The notes: generated by a model from the letters alone, not told the origin. A stretch of DNA of 64,000 nt from Biomphalaria glabrata (GCF_947242115.1 NC_074726.1:16502325-16566324), one strand, 5' to 3'; numbered from the stretch's first letter, positions 47,069 through 58,132 are shown. Program-made: numbers and translations.

Positions 47069-48643
47069 TTAGTTAGTGGGCGATACCTTTTTCAGCACCT
47101 CGAATGGGCCTTGCCAACAAATCTGTAACTTGTTTGTGTTCTTGGGCAGTAACAAGAGAACCTTATCTCCGACGTTGAGTGACCGCTCTATAGCCCTCCT
47201 GTTGTAGTATTTCTCTTGTCTCTTACGTGCCTTGATGAGGTTGCTTCTAGCCAGGGACCGTATGTCTTGTAGCCTTTCTTGGAGGTCCTTCACATATTTG
47301 GACACCGTTTTGACTTCATCGTTGAGTTGATCTTTGGTCCAAGTTTGTTTTAGGATTTCTAGTGGGCCACGGGGATGAGATCCAAAGATGATCTGGTATG
47401 GCGAATACCCTAGACTGGCGTGAGGTACCTCTCGGTATGCGAATAAAGCAGCAGGTAGGTAAGTGTCCCACTCTTCTGGTTTTTCATCGATGAGGCGTTT
47501 AAGCATCGTTACCAAAGTGTGATTGAACCGTTCTACAAGACCATTTGCTTGGGGGTGGTATACCGAAGACCGGAGATGTTTTGCATTAAGGAGAGCATAC
47601 ACCTCCTTCATTAACTTCCCTGTGAACTGAGAACCATTGTCTGTTAATATCTCTTCGGGAAAGCCTATCCGAGTGAACATATTGAACAGAGCTTCAGCCA
47701 CATGTTTAGAGTCTATGCTTGACAAAGGGGCGGCCTCTGGCCATCTTGATGCTTGACATATGACACAAAGAATGTAGGCGTTTCTTTTCTTCGTGCGGGG
47801 TAGAGGACCAAGTATGTCCACAGATACTCGTTTAAACGGAGTTTCGATCAAAGGAGTTTTTCCCAGAGGAACGGGCGGAATGCGATTCTTTGGTGACAAC
47901 TTTTGGCACTGTGGACATGAGGCGACATATCTTTTGATGTTTTCGGTCATGCCAGGCCAGAAGTAATGGAATCGGATCCTGTTGAGGGTCGAGCTCTGAC
48001 CTTGATGGGCACTTAAAGAGGAGGCATGACCTGTTTGCATAACCTGCTCCCTGTATGGTTTGGGCACAACCAGCTGGTTGCAGGCATCTGGTTCTTTACC
48101 TCGTCGATATAGTAGCCCTGTTTTAAAGAAAAATTGTACCTTGCCAAGGGCGGGTTCACCTTCTTGGGCGAACTTAAGATATTTTTGAAGCGAGGGGTCT
48201 TGCTTCTGAGCTTCCCTAATCTCAGATGGAATGGTATTGACTTTGAGGGAGTCAGATTCTTCCACTTGTACCTGTGATTTGGTGAGAACAGGTGCAGAGA
48301 CGCTGGGGTATGGTGGTGTTCCTAGAAACACGTATCGGCAGCCTAATATGAGATCATAGGCTGGGGATTTCATCACAATCGCTTTGATGCGACCGCGGAC
48401 ATACTTTGATTCTACATTTATGAGAGCCATAGGTAGAGTCTTGGGCGGACTCTCCAAATCAACTGTTTGGATTTGGGTAGTCTCCTCGATGTAGTCACTC
48501 GGGCTTACCAATGACTCCCGAACTACAGCTTCCACCAAGCAACCTGTGTCGTTGAGACAAGTCACAGCTCTCCCGTTGACCAGCGCCTTTTCGACACTTG
48601 GGGGATGAGGAGACTCACCTGACTGAGCGCTTACTGCGGCCAA
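47069..48643 (-). mobile_element. Protease and integrase part of the Gmr1-like element
   Basis: N-terminal retropepsin-like stretch (CLNDTGCLVEAVV, then DLILGCRYVF). The integrase then has an HHCC zinc-binding head (H..H near SLSAHQGQS, CPQCQK), the core with VDILGPLP, LTDNGSQF and the glutamate in NGLVERFNH, and a C-terminal chromatin-binding-like region (RSLNVGDKVLLLLP, WQGPFEVLKKV). It is positioned 5' of the RT part. Confidence 0.95.
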
Positions 48644-48904
48644 GACGAGGGCTTCAGCATCACTCGGTGCAGGATTGCGTATACTATTTAAAGTATGGGT
48701 GGGCTTACCTCTGCTCCGACAGTCTTTAGTGTCGTGCGAATTAATTTTATGGAAATTACACCATTGTTTTGGGGGCGGGTGAGAAGATCTATAATTAGCA
48801 GGGTTCGGGGTATTGGGGCGAGGATGAACGGCCTGGTTGTTTTTGTGGTTGGGTGGGTTGTTTTTCCCTTGGTGGGAATTAGCTCTATTTGTGCTTGCTT
48901 GGGG

Positions 48905-49798
48905 CTATGAGTCTTCCGTCTTTGTCTTAGTGTCACGTCTGGCAGCTAAATATCGGTCTGCAGCAATTGCAATGTCAGAAGGGTCAATTACCTGTTGCTC
49001 ATTGACATATATTCGAGTTTCCTGCGTTAAGCAGTCTCGAAGCTGCTCAGCCAGAATAAGGTTTCTTAGACCTTCAAATGTTTCGGGCATTTTGCTTAGG
49101 GCTAGCCATTTCCCGAGGTATTTGTCCAGCCTGTCGCAAAGATTGACATAAGTTTCTTTGCGCTCAAGGCGGGACCCTCGAAACTTCTTATGGTATGAGT
49201 CAGAGGTTAGCTCAAATTGAACCAATAGTGCCTCTTTTAGGGCTTCAAAGTCCTCCCGTTGGTATGAGGGAAGCTTTGTGTAAGCCTCATATGCTTTGCC
49301 TCTAAGGCATTGAGCTAGTCTAAAGCACCACCTATCCTTTGGCAAGCTATAATAGCGTGCCACCTCTTCGAATCGTGTTAAATAAACTTCAACACTTTCG
49401 CTCTTCTCATCGAAGGGCTCGAAGGGGATGTTGGGTGAGCTACTTGAGGACCCTTGGCTGGAAGCTGGGCTAGCAGGCTGAGATTCAGCGGCTGTGCGAG
49501 CCGTCTCATTCTCTTGAGCTATTTTAGCTCTCTCAGTTGCCTGTCTCTCCCGCTCCATGGCTAACTCATGCTCATTTTTGAGTCTCTCGTGTTCGAGTTG
49601 TAGTTTTTCTTTTTCTAATGCTAACTCGAATTCTCGTTCTCGAGCTAACTTCTCCTCTAATTCCCATTCATCCAGCTTTTGTCGGATGTAGTCAGAGCGA
49701 TCTTTCCCTTCTAATTCTAACAATGCCGCTGTCTCTGTCAGCTCTTGTATTTTTACTTTTCTGTCAGAGTCAGTTTTGGACCTTGTATTGCTGGCCAT
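48905..49798 (-). mobile_element. Gag part of the Gmr1-like element, SCAN-like capsid
   Basis: 297 codons. A charged helical N-terminus (KEKLQLEHERLKNEHELAM) is followed by a capsid region with YLTRFEEVARYYSLPKDRW and LAQCLRGKAYEAY, then NLILAEQLRDCLTQETRIYV. The last part resembles the LVLEQFL..LP.E...WV pattern of the vertebrate SCAN domain, which is thought to derive from Gmr1-like capsids. A nucleocapsid-type C..H..H..C knuckle trace lies between this frame and the protease part. Confidence 0.85.
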
Positions 49799-50169
49799 TA
49801 TTTTTGTATGAGAGAAATAAGATTGGAGACTACTAAGACTAAAAGGAGGGATATTATTGAAGTAAGAGCGTTATATGAAGCCCGTATGGAACAACCACGT
49901 TGCCCGTAATGATAATATAATATTAAGCACAGTGATGCAACTTAAAATAACCACAAATAATAATATTAAACTAAGTTAATATGTGATAACATCTAAAGTA
50001 AAATAGATATAAAATAAAGACTCTAGCAACACTCTTCACTCAGTTTGCAATCCGCTACTTTAAGATAATGAAAGTATATTATATTTAGGAAAGTTCTACT
50101 GCTGTATGCCTGTGCCTGTCTAATATAGGATTCTAGTTTCAGATACCCGGACGGGACCACATTTATATG

Positions 50170-51659
50170 TGACGAGATGTTAATTAGTTAATATATGGCT
50201 TGTTTATTTATGTCTAGGGGAAATTTTATTAATTTTATCCCGCTCACATATAAGATTTTGTACAGGCACACCGCAACTAACAGTAAGAACAGACCAATAT
50301 TATACGTTTATAGATAAAATAATTTAATAAATGAAAGTTTACAAAGGAAAATGATCAAATAAAATTATAATTAAGGAATGAAATGAAGGTGCTAATATCT
50401 AATATATCTGCTCATCATGGATTGCTAATTATTGAGTGAGTGGAGGAGAAGAATGTTCCTATGTCTGCTACTTATTTTTCTTAGCTGCTAGCTCCTGGGT
50501 CGTCTTCTGGCGGTCGTAGGACTGGCACTCAGAAGGATGAGTCATCCGGCTCTGTCTTAGGACGTCGGCTCGGGATATTCTCTATGATGTAGGCAAGCTG
50601 GCTCTAGGGTGAGGCCGCTGCCTGTTTAGCAATAGAGAAGGTTGGGGCTGCAGACTAAGTTGTAGTGGGACGATCTCTCAGCTGTGATCTCTAGCTCGTA
50701 GAGAGCCGTGCTAACTCAACACCAGTTTATCTTCTGCTGCGAAGGTTGCTCTAATCTGTCGGCATTAGGCAATAACTATTGGGCAGTGGACAGTTTGGGC
50801 CGGGTACTGGGCAGATGATATTGGGCAGTATAGGGCACTGTGGACACTGGGCAATATGTTAGGGCCAAGGACAGTAGGCAATGCCTTCTTGCTAACAGGT
50901 ATGTAATTGGGGGGGGGGTGTATCTGGTGTGGTCTGCCTCGGTTACAGCTTTCTATGGAGTTCTGGTAGTTGTAGCAATCGTGTGTAGTACCCAGGGGTA
51001 GCAATCAGGGGTAGCAATCAGGGGTAGCAACCAGGGGTAGCAATCAGGGGTAGCAACCAGGGGTAGCAACCAGGCCGTTTGTCCCTAATGCAACCTCACA
51101 ACTAAACTTCCTAACAGAGGAGACTGTATGAATCCTAGCGGGCCTAATTTGGAATGCTTTGGTCTCTCTATATATATAGATGGGACTTTTCGTTTAACGG
51201 GTGGGGAAGAAAGCTAGCTGATTTTCTCACATGTATCGATGTACCGGAGATGTCAGGCGTCAGGTCAGATTTATGGTCAATATTCGTTGCCTACCGTGAG
51301 AGTAAAGTCTTAAGCGAATATGTATCTGTCCAGCCCGAGTGCAATGCTATTCTTAGAGCGATGCGTATCCTGCGGGGGGGGGGGGAGATAGGTGTGAAAA
51401 GTTATTAGGCCGCGGAGCGACTTGTTGTGTGCTGGTCACCTGTCCAGCGGTCAATAATTAAGAGTTAGCCCTGGAGAGGCTAGTTAATGTTTTACGTGAG
51501 ATTCGTCCCGTGAGAAACGGTGCGAGGGGAGATAAATCCTAAAAGAAATTAGTTATGGGTGGACAAGAAAATAATTGTTTAAGTTAAAAATTAAAGTTTC
51601 TCACGGTTTGCTGGGAAAAACTAAAATGAACTTATGTATGCAAGTTTCGTATCGTCACA
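50170..51659 (-). mobile_element. 5' LTR of the Gmr1-like element
   Basis: 1490 bp, pair of 43852-45346. It includes a short tandem of ggggtagcaatca/ggggtagcaacca units (50995-51075). Followed by the right target duplication gtgcc (51660-51664). Confidence 0.95.
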
Positions 51660-53204
51660 GTGCCTCTGTCTCCCAGGTGGCTGGGTCTATGCTGAACGCC
51701 TTCAGAGAAGCTTTGAGGGTGTCCCCGAAGCGTTTTCATTGACCGCGTTGCAAGCGCTTTCCTTCCCTTAATTGGCCATACAGGAATCGTTTAGGGATGC
51801 GGCGGTCTTCCATTCTGCAGACGTGTCCTGCCCATCACAGCTGGGACTGCATCAGGATTGTGTGGATGCTTGCAGACCCGCTCTTCGAAGGACTTCAGTA
51901 TCTGGTATTTTTTCTTGCCATTTGACATTCAATATTTTTCCTACACATGTCATGTGGAAGTGTTTCAGTTTCTTTGCATGTTTTCTATACACTGTCCACG
52001 TTTCTGAACCATATAACAATGTAGGGAGGATGACAGCTCGATAGATCCCTAGCTTTGTATTTGTGGTGATACCTCGTTTGTTCCAGACATTTTTAGACAG
52101 TCTGCCATAGGATGCACTGGCCTTGGCGATACGCAGGTCGATTTCATTATCAATCTTTCCGTTTCTGGAGAGTGTGCTGCCAAGATATGTGAATCTGTCC
52201 ACAGCATTTATATCATGTCCATTTATCTTGATGCTTTGATCCGATTAGACTTTACCTGGAGCAGGCAAATATAAGTCTTCAGTCTCTTTTGTGTTTACAA
52301 TAAGGCCAAAGTTTAAACATGCTCTTGAAAAGTCACTGACGATGCTCTGCAGATCATTTTCAGAGCAGGCATTTAAGATACAGTCGTCAGCAAATAGCAA
52401 GTCTCTGATTACTGATGGAGCTGCCTTGCCGCAAAGATCATGTCAATGGTTCCACGCTCTTTTCTGAAGCCTCACTGGCTTTCTGGTAGGTGTTGCATGA
52501 GCCGATTTAGTAGGATGCGTGCGAGGATTTTCCCAGCAATAGAGAGAAGAGATATTCCTCTGTGGTTGTCACAGATTTGGCGGTTTTCTTTTCGCTTGTA
52601 AAGATGGGCAATTGTGGCATCTTTAATGTCTTGTGGTATTAACTCTCGTTCCCACATAATTAAGTAGAGTTCATGAAGTCATTCAATCAGAGCAAATCCA
52701 CCTTTTTTGTAGACCCCTGAGGGAATGAAGTCAACTCATGAGGCTTTTCCGCTTGCGAGCTGTTGAATGGCAAGATCGGTTTCCTTTAGCGTAGTGGGGG
52801 GGGGGTAATCCATTTTTTCATTTATTGGTACTTGCTTTAGCCTGTCTATGGCCACTTCATTTATAATGGAAGGTGTATTGAGAACGTTTTCAAAGAGATC
52901 GGCCCAGCGTTTTAGGATTTATTCCTTATCTGTCAATAGGATTGTCCCATCAGCATTTAGTAGATGGGATGAGCCTGACTTCGTGGATCCATAGACCTCG
53001 TTTATGGCATGGAAGAAGTTCTTCATATCGTGCTTGTCAGCAAATTCCTGTATTGTTTCCACTTTCTTGCTTAGCCAGGTATCTTGCATTTGGCTTAACT
53101 GTTTTTGCACATTTTTGCGGATGTTTGTGAATGCATCTTTAGTGGACTGAAAGTTTGGGTTGTTCAGATATAATTTATGGAGCTTTTGCATCTGATCTCA
53201 GTTC

Positions 53205-53570
53205 ATCAAACATAATGAAAAAATAAATGATTATTATACACAGATTTCTGTTTTTTTAATTACCGTCAGAAATTCTCACTCCAAAATAGCCCAAGCCAAA
53301 CTGCTGCACCAAAATGTTGCGTACCATGTAAGTTAGTATATACTATTAGCATTATGGAGTGTTTAACTTGACATCAGATAATGATTTTATTACTATTTCT
53401 ACGTCCTGAATTTAATGATTGCATTTTTGTTTGTTTGCTCATTATTCTAATGAAACAAAAACCTGCATCTTATACTATTTTATCTTATCTTATAATTTAG
53501 GGACGTAGCTTAAAAAATAAAATTAGTACGTTCTACATAGCAACATGAAATATATTTACTTATGCACTAT
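53205..53570. other. Intergenic DNA upstream of GIMAP-4
   Basis: 53291-53325 (aaactgctgcaccaaaatgt) is the near inverse of 42940-42965. No gene. This AT-rich stretch should hold the 3' part of the GIMAP-4 leader intron. Confidence 0.45.
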
Positions 53571-53575
53571 TTTAT

Positions 53576-53673
53576 TTATTTGACAGTCATGGCATCGTCT
53601 TATCAAAAAGACATTAATCTTCTCTTATTTGACAGACATGGCATCGTCTCATCAAAAAGACATTAATCTTCTC
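53576..53673 (+). repeat. 49-bp tandem duplication over the GIMAP-4 acceptor and start codon
   Basis: Copies 53576-53624 and 53625-53673 differ at two of 49 bases by eye. Each contains ttatttgacag (splice acceptor), an ATG two bases later, and the first 12 codons. The upstream ATG (53589) is out of frame with the gene and opens a 25-codon frame ending at 53666, overlapping the true start. Confidence 0.95.
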
Positions 53674-54549
53674 TTAATTGGAAAGACTGGGAACGGGAAA
53701 AGTGCTTTAGGAAATTCTATTTTAAGAACTGTTCTATTTGTTTCGACATCTAGTACCACCTCAGTAACTACCAGCATTGCTGAAGCACATACAGACTTCA
53801 ATGGGCGCCGTATCAATGTTGTGGACGGTCCCGGGGTCGGAGACACGCGTGTTGACAACGAACTTGCCACGGTGTTAGTCTTGGAAGCCATGAATGAAGC
53901 CATCAGGTCTAGCCCGAATGGTTATAACGCTTTATTGCTTGTTGTACGCTTTGGTCGATTTTCTAATGAAGACAAAGACACAGTGGACTTTCTGAAGAAG
54001 TTATTTGGGGTCGAGTCTGTGAAACAAAACTGTATTTTGGTTATAACTCACGGGGATGACTTTGAAAGTGAAGAAAGCGGTGAAGGGTTTGAAGAATGGT
54101 GTGCTGCACAGCAAGGCGTATTTCAAGAGTTGTTGCAAGAGTGTCATCATCGCGCTGTTCTATTCAATAATAAAACAAAGGACAAAAGCACCCAGGACAG
54201 ACAGTTGAAAGCATTGATCGAAATGGTGGATCAGCTTGACAATGTCTACACAGATGAACACTTTTCCAAAGCAATTCCAGGACGAATCCATTTAATGATA
54301 GAAGCAAGGAGACCTATCATTTCATTTGAAACATCTTTTGAAATTCAAAAAATCACTGAGAAGCTTGAGCGCCTTCATTTCAACGGCAATCCAGCGAATA
54401 GAACAAAAAATCTTGATGAAATATTCATGGAAGCTCTAGAACTCCAAGACTTGCTTGATGCCCAGGACGCACAGACTGGTTTGTTGGAGAATGAAAAGAC
54501 AGAAGTGAAAATATTACTAAATGAGATAACTTCCAAGTATACGTTGTAA
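53638..54549 (+). CDS. GIMAP-4: short immunity-associated GTPase (AIG1 family), 303 aa
   Basis: GIMAP/AIG1 GTPase lacking the coiled-coil tail of the other copies. G1 GKTGNGKS (16-23), G3 DGPGVGDT (about 64-71), the conserved box in altered form (LLLVVRFGRFS, one Gly fewer than the FGGRF of the paralogues), G4 THGDDF in place of TCGDNF, and G5 NNKTKD in place of DNRTKD. It most resembles GIMAP-2 (SALGN, TRVDNE). The shared RETSLIIQ linker is also changed (FETSFEIQKI). ATG 53638 is chosen: an upstream in-frame extension to 53629 uses TTG and crosses the splice acceptor AG (53634-53635). The stop codon overlaps AATAAA (54548-54553). G4 and G5 changes suggest altered nucleotide handling; THGD is common in vertebrate GIMAPs, so binding is probably kept. 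Confidence 0.9.
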   Translation: MASSHQKDINLLLIGKTGNGKSALGNSILRTVLFVSTSSTTSVTTSIAEAHTDFNGRRINVVDGPGVGDTRVDNELATVLVLEAMNEAIRSSPNGYNALLLVVRFGRFSNEDKDTVDFLKKLFGVESVKQNCILVITHGDDFESEESGEGFEEWCAAQQGVFQELLQECHHRAVLFNNKTKDKSTQDRQLKALIEMVDQLDNVYTDEHFSKAIPGRIHLMIEARRPIISFETSFEIQKITEKLERLHFNGNPANRTKNLDEIFMEALELQDLLDAQDAQTGLLENEKTEVKILLNEITSKYTL

Positions 54550-54553
54550 TAAA
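54548..54553 (+). terminator. Polyadenylation signal overlapping the GIMAP-4 stop
   Basis: TAATAAA: the stop codon and AATAAA share bases. If used, the 3' UTR would be only some 20 bases. Another AATAAA lies in the solo LTR at about 55075. Confidence 0.45.
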
Positions 54554-54923
54554 AGTATTTGACACATTTCACTTGACTTTGTTTGCCCTCGCTAGTGGAA
54601 AGTAAAAACATTTTCATTTGTCATGTTGATGAAATAGATATTTGATTATTTGAAGACAGTTAATGCAACCTTGACTTTTTGGTATCAACTTTGTAGATTT
54701 CGAAGGCATGTGCTCTTTAGTAGATGATAAAGCATAAAATGATGTTGTCTGTTATTAGGACAGAGTTATGCAAAAATCAAGAAAAACATTTAAAATACAT
54801 TTGTAAAAAGACGATATACCTCCTTTATGCAGATTATTGAGCGATTGCTTTTCACTTTTTATACCCCACCCCTTCCCCCTTCTCCACTATAAAGAATCCT
54901 GGTTATAGATCTAGTACACCTTT

Positions 54924-55120
54924 TGTAGTGTAACTGAGTTGTTTATATTCTGCGTGTGTCCAGCGTGTCCGAAGGTCACGGTCATGTCCAGTATGTGTGT
55001 ATGTGTTCATAGTAGTTACGCAATGTCGTGTGAGATGTGTTTGTGCTTGTTCACTGTCTACTGCAAACTTGTTGAATAAAGGCTTGGTATTGGTAGTCTA
55101 GTCGTTGGTATTCCATTACA
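54924..55120 (+). mobile_element. Short solo LTR with 5-bp target duplication
   Basis: 197 bp starting TGTAGTGTAAC and ending CCATTACA, flanked by ccttt on both sides (54919-54923 and 55121-55125). It holds aataaaggctt near the end. It resembles a TRIM-like or small solo LTR; no internal genes. Family unassigned. Confidence 0.7.
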
Positions 55121-55179
55121 CCTTTTAATATTCCAATGATAAGCATTTGGACCTAAACAATGAGCAAAGTTTTCCTGAT

Positions 55180-55475
55180 TTATTTCATTAATTTTATTAA
55201 TTTAGTAAACTCTTGAATTAATAAAGTCTTCTATTTGGAAATTCCAGAGTGCGATAGTCCTTTCAAAACCAATGTAGGATCTACACATTTATACCTAGAT
55301 TTAGTCTCTATCCAAATTTACATTTATTTACTTTGAAAAATTATAATGGTAAAACCAGAGTTTTCCAACGAGCTAGTAATTCTTTTCTCAGCGATATACA
55401 TCTATTGTTAAATTGCTTGGAAAATCGTTAGAACTATTTTTGTAAACTCAAATTTGAAGGTTAAGTTTCATTAAA
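55180..55475 (+). repeat. R4 repeat, second copy
   Basis: Partner of 7310-7635, same orientation, more compact. Non-coding. Confidence 0.6.
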
Positions 55476-55679
55476 TAATGAAATGAATAGACACTAATTT
55501 GTATGTTCATGTGTAAAAGTAAAAAAAAATATGTTTTCTTGAATGAGAGCTAATTTAGACCTAGAGATTTTCACCTCTTCGCATGCGTGACCTCTCTCTC
55601 CTGTCTCATTATGTAGATATGGCTGTGACCTAAGATACTAATACTTTCATAGAGTTGGGCAACTTTTTTTTTTGAGGGA

Positions 55680-55830
55680 CTTAAGTTTGTTTCAGGGCTA
55701 CTATACATACGTTACGGTTCCAGTCAGTACCCAAGGAACGTTTCTTCCAAATTTTATCAAGATTGGTCAAGCGGTTTTGATTTCTGTACTGGACATACAT
55801 ACATACACCTTACTTTCTACTTAATAGTAT
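55680..55830 (+). mobile_element. RTE-like LINE or SINE 3' tail
   Basis: The pattern aaggaacgtttcttccaaat, atcaagattggtcaagcggt and a (cata)n end is the kind of 3' tail seen on RTE-type LINEs and their SINEs in invertebrates. No ORF is attached. Confidence 0.5.
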
Positions 55831-56600
55831 ACATGTCATCAATAAGAAAAACATTTATTTCAAGAATAGAATGAACTATAGTTTCATGATGAAAGATCAA
55901 GCCATGCCTACCAGCTATGTTCAAGGAATAGGGTTACCCACAACATTAGCGAAACGAAATTAATTATACTTATGAACGAAAATAATTTTATGGTCAGGTC
56001 GCCACATAGTGGGGTATTGTAAAAAGGTCTCGCCGAGCTAAAAAGATTGAGAACCGCTTCCCTAATTCAATTGTAAGTGGTACACACCTGCTCGAACACA
56101 CAAACTCATACTAAAATTTGTAAAAATGTTTGCTAATTATTTTTTTATGATTTGCTTCATAACTTTCTCCCTTCCTCTCTCTCTCTTTAATGACATCAAA
56201 TAAGAGAAAGAAGAAAGAAAACCAGTGCATTAAGTCAACAGAACTTATACTTAATAAAAAAAGGGGGTTTCCCGTACAGGTAAAAATAAATTTCCCCGTT
56301 TTTATCAACCTTTTTTTTTTTAGAAAGGTCTGTTGTTTTTGATTTGATTCATTTGTTTTCTAGCTATCCAACAAACTTCTGTATCAGTTGTTCAATAGCA
56401 ATATTTAATACAGATTTTAATTTAACACAGCATGTTATCTAATGGATAGTTGACATCAGGTATTATATGTTGTGCCTTACAAAATGGTTTACATTTTATT
56501 TCCTTTTTCTCACTAAAAAAATCATGATCTTATTGATGTACACGTTTGGAGATGTTTATCATTATACATATCTTATCACGTAGCTATTCGTTTCATTCCT
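55831..56600. other. Intergenic DNA
   Basis: No gene or repeat recognised. Confidence 0.5.
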
Positions 56601-56607
56601 ATAGGAG

Positions 56608-58089
56608 CACTGGCGGATCCGGGGGTGGGGGCGAAAGGGGCGAACGCCCCGCCCACTCATCGGACGAATTTTAGAAGAGAATTCAAACAATTTGTATACG
56701 AATTTATTACTTATGTTAATAATATACACTAATTATTTATATTTCAACCTATTTTTAGATTATTTCGCCCCCCCCTCTAGTATGTTGGCCGATATGGTGG
56801 GGTCGGGAGGGGGCAACGGCATCAATCCCGCCCCCCCCCCATAAACTTTCGAGTGGGGGGGGCGGTCCAATTTATTTGTAGAAATCACGGCTTGCTAACA
56901 GAATCAATAAAATATTTATATGATTAAAACTTGTTATTGGTATTTTAACCGATCTTTATATTATGTCGTTCCCCTGTTGAAAGATTGGGGGGGGGGGTGA
57001 ATACCTCTACTGCCCTTCCCAACTAATACCTTTTAGTGGGGGGGGGGCGGTCCAACTTTTATGGAGAAATCATAGTTTGTGAGCAAAATTAGTTGAATAT
57101 CTATATAATATACGCTACGTATTGATATGTGAACCCATTTGTATATTATGTCGCACACACACTCTAATATCAAATTTTATCATTAGTAAAATAAAATGAA
57201 AGAGGGTTGTACCAGGTGGAAGGGCGATACATGCAATCGCCTCCGCCCATCGGATAAACCAATACTTTTTCTTTTTCAATTAAAGTTAAAAAATTACAAA
57301 ATTTAAAAAAAATTGTCACTAATATAATTTATATATGCTAGAAATTAAATTCTTATATCGAGTCGCCCTACCCCTATTCTTTAATGCCAAATGCAATCAT
57401 TAGCAGAAATTATAAAAAGGAGCGAGGATTAATCATTTTCACTCTACCGCCCCTCCCCTTTCCAGACAGAGTTTATGTAATTTCACATGAATTTATCATA
57501 ATTATTTTAAGAAAGACTTTGCTTTGGAAAAGTTAGAATTCAAACGAAATATTTCAGTATAAGAGTCACAATTGAAATTAGTGCTAAACCCAGATAACAC
57601 TTACCTAGTCGCCTTTTTCCAACCTTTACTCAATCTGATATTTTTGTAGTTAAATAAATTTGGAACTATAACTCACAATTTATGCTTGAATTTTATTGAA
57701 TATTATTTATCGAATTTTTTTTTTCCGCGGCCATCATCAAAGCCTTAATCTAAATATGTGGGGTATCTTATCCTTTCAAGGAACAAATCGGTTTCATTTG
57801 CAACGTATTAAGGGCCTATAAATTCATATTAGAATATTTTTCAAGTACAACATTATTCAAAAGGCCTTTATAATAGGATGAACAATGAGCTTTAGGTCAG
57901 GAAAATGCGTTTCTTCAGTGAAGAAATCAAGAAAACGCTATTGGCGTCGGGACTTGGACGCGAACAGCACTGGGTAGGCTTACAGCACTCCCCAGAGCCC
58001 CAAGCTTGCAAGAGAAAGGCCTCAACATGACTGGGTTTTTTTTGTTGTTACTTTTCGCCGAAGGTTGAGAGACACTGCCTTATTTTATT

Positions 58090-58132
<43 letters not shown>

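Larger units (their letters stand above)
43852..51659 (-). mobile_element. Ty3/gypsy LTR retrotransposon, Gmr1-like, nearly whole
   Basis: A 7.8-kb element read on the minus strand: 5' LTR 51659-50170, then gag, protease-integrase, RT-RNase H, 3' LTR 45346-43852. The LTRs begin TGTGACGA and end TCGTCACA, are about 1.49 kb long and are nearly identical, and 5-bp target duplications flank it. A possible primer site (TGGTCCCGTCCGGGTATC on the minus strand, about 50142-50159) follows the 5' LTR, and a purine-rich aagtgggtggg precedes the 3' LTR. Integrase lies before reverse transcriptase, the unusual order of the Gmr1-like group of Ty3/gypsy elements. It looks almost whole, with about one or two breaks, and is a very young insertion by LTR similarity. 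Confidence 0.95.
43560..53200 (-). mobile_element. LINE copy interrupted by an LTR retrotransposon
   Basis: Minus-strand LINE of the same family as 7640-8590. The 3' part is 43560-43851; the rest resumes at 51660-53200. In element order, 53191-52919 reads KLYLNNPNFQSTKDAF, then ADKHDMKNFFHAINEVYG, the region between endonuclease and RT. 52657-52472 has NHRGISLLSIAGKILARI. An FADD-like trace lies near 52380. 52202-51852 reads YLGSTLSRNGKID, LLYGSETW and KILNVKWQEKIPD. The RT core between about 52440 and 52390 is deleted, other frame changes are present and the endonuclease is missing. It was dead before or soon after the LTR element landed in it. Confidence 0.85.

Noticed and set aside
53629-53637. 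GIMAP-4 start at 53629
   Set aside because: The codon there is TTG and lies inside the splice acceptor; ATG 53638 aligns with the paralogues.
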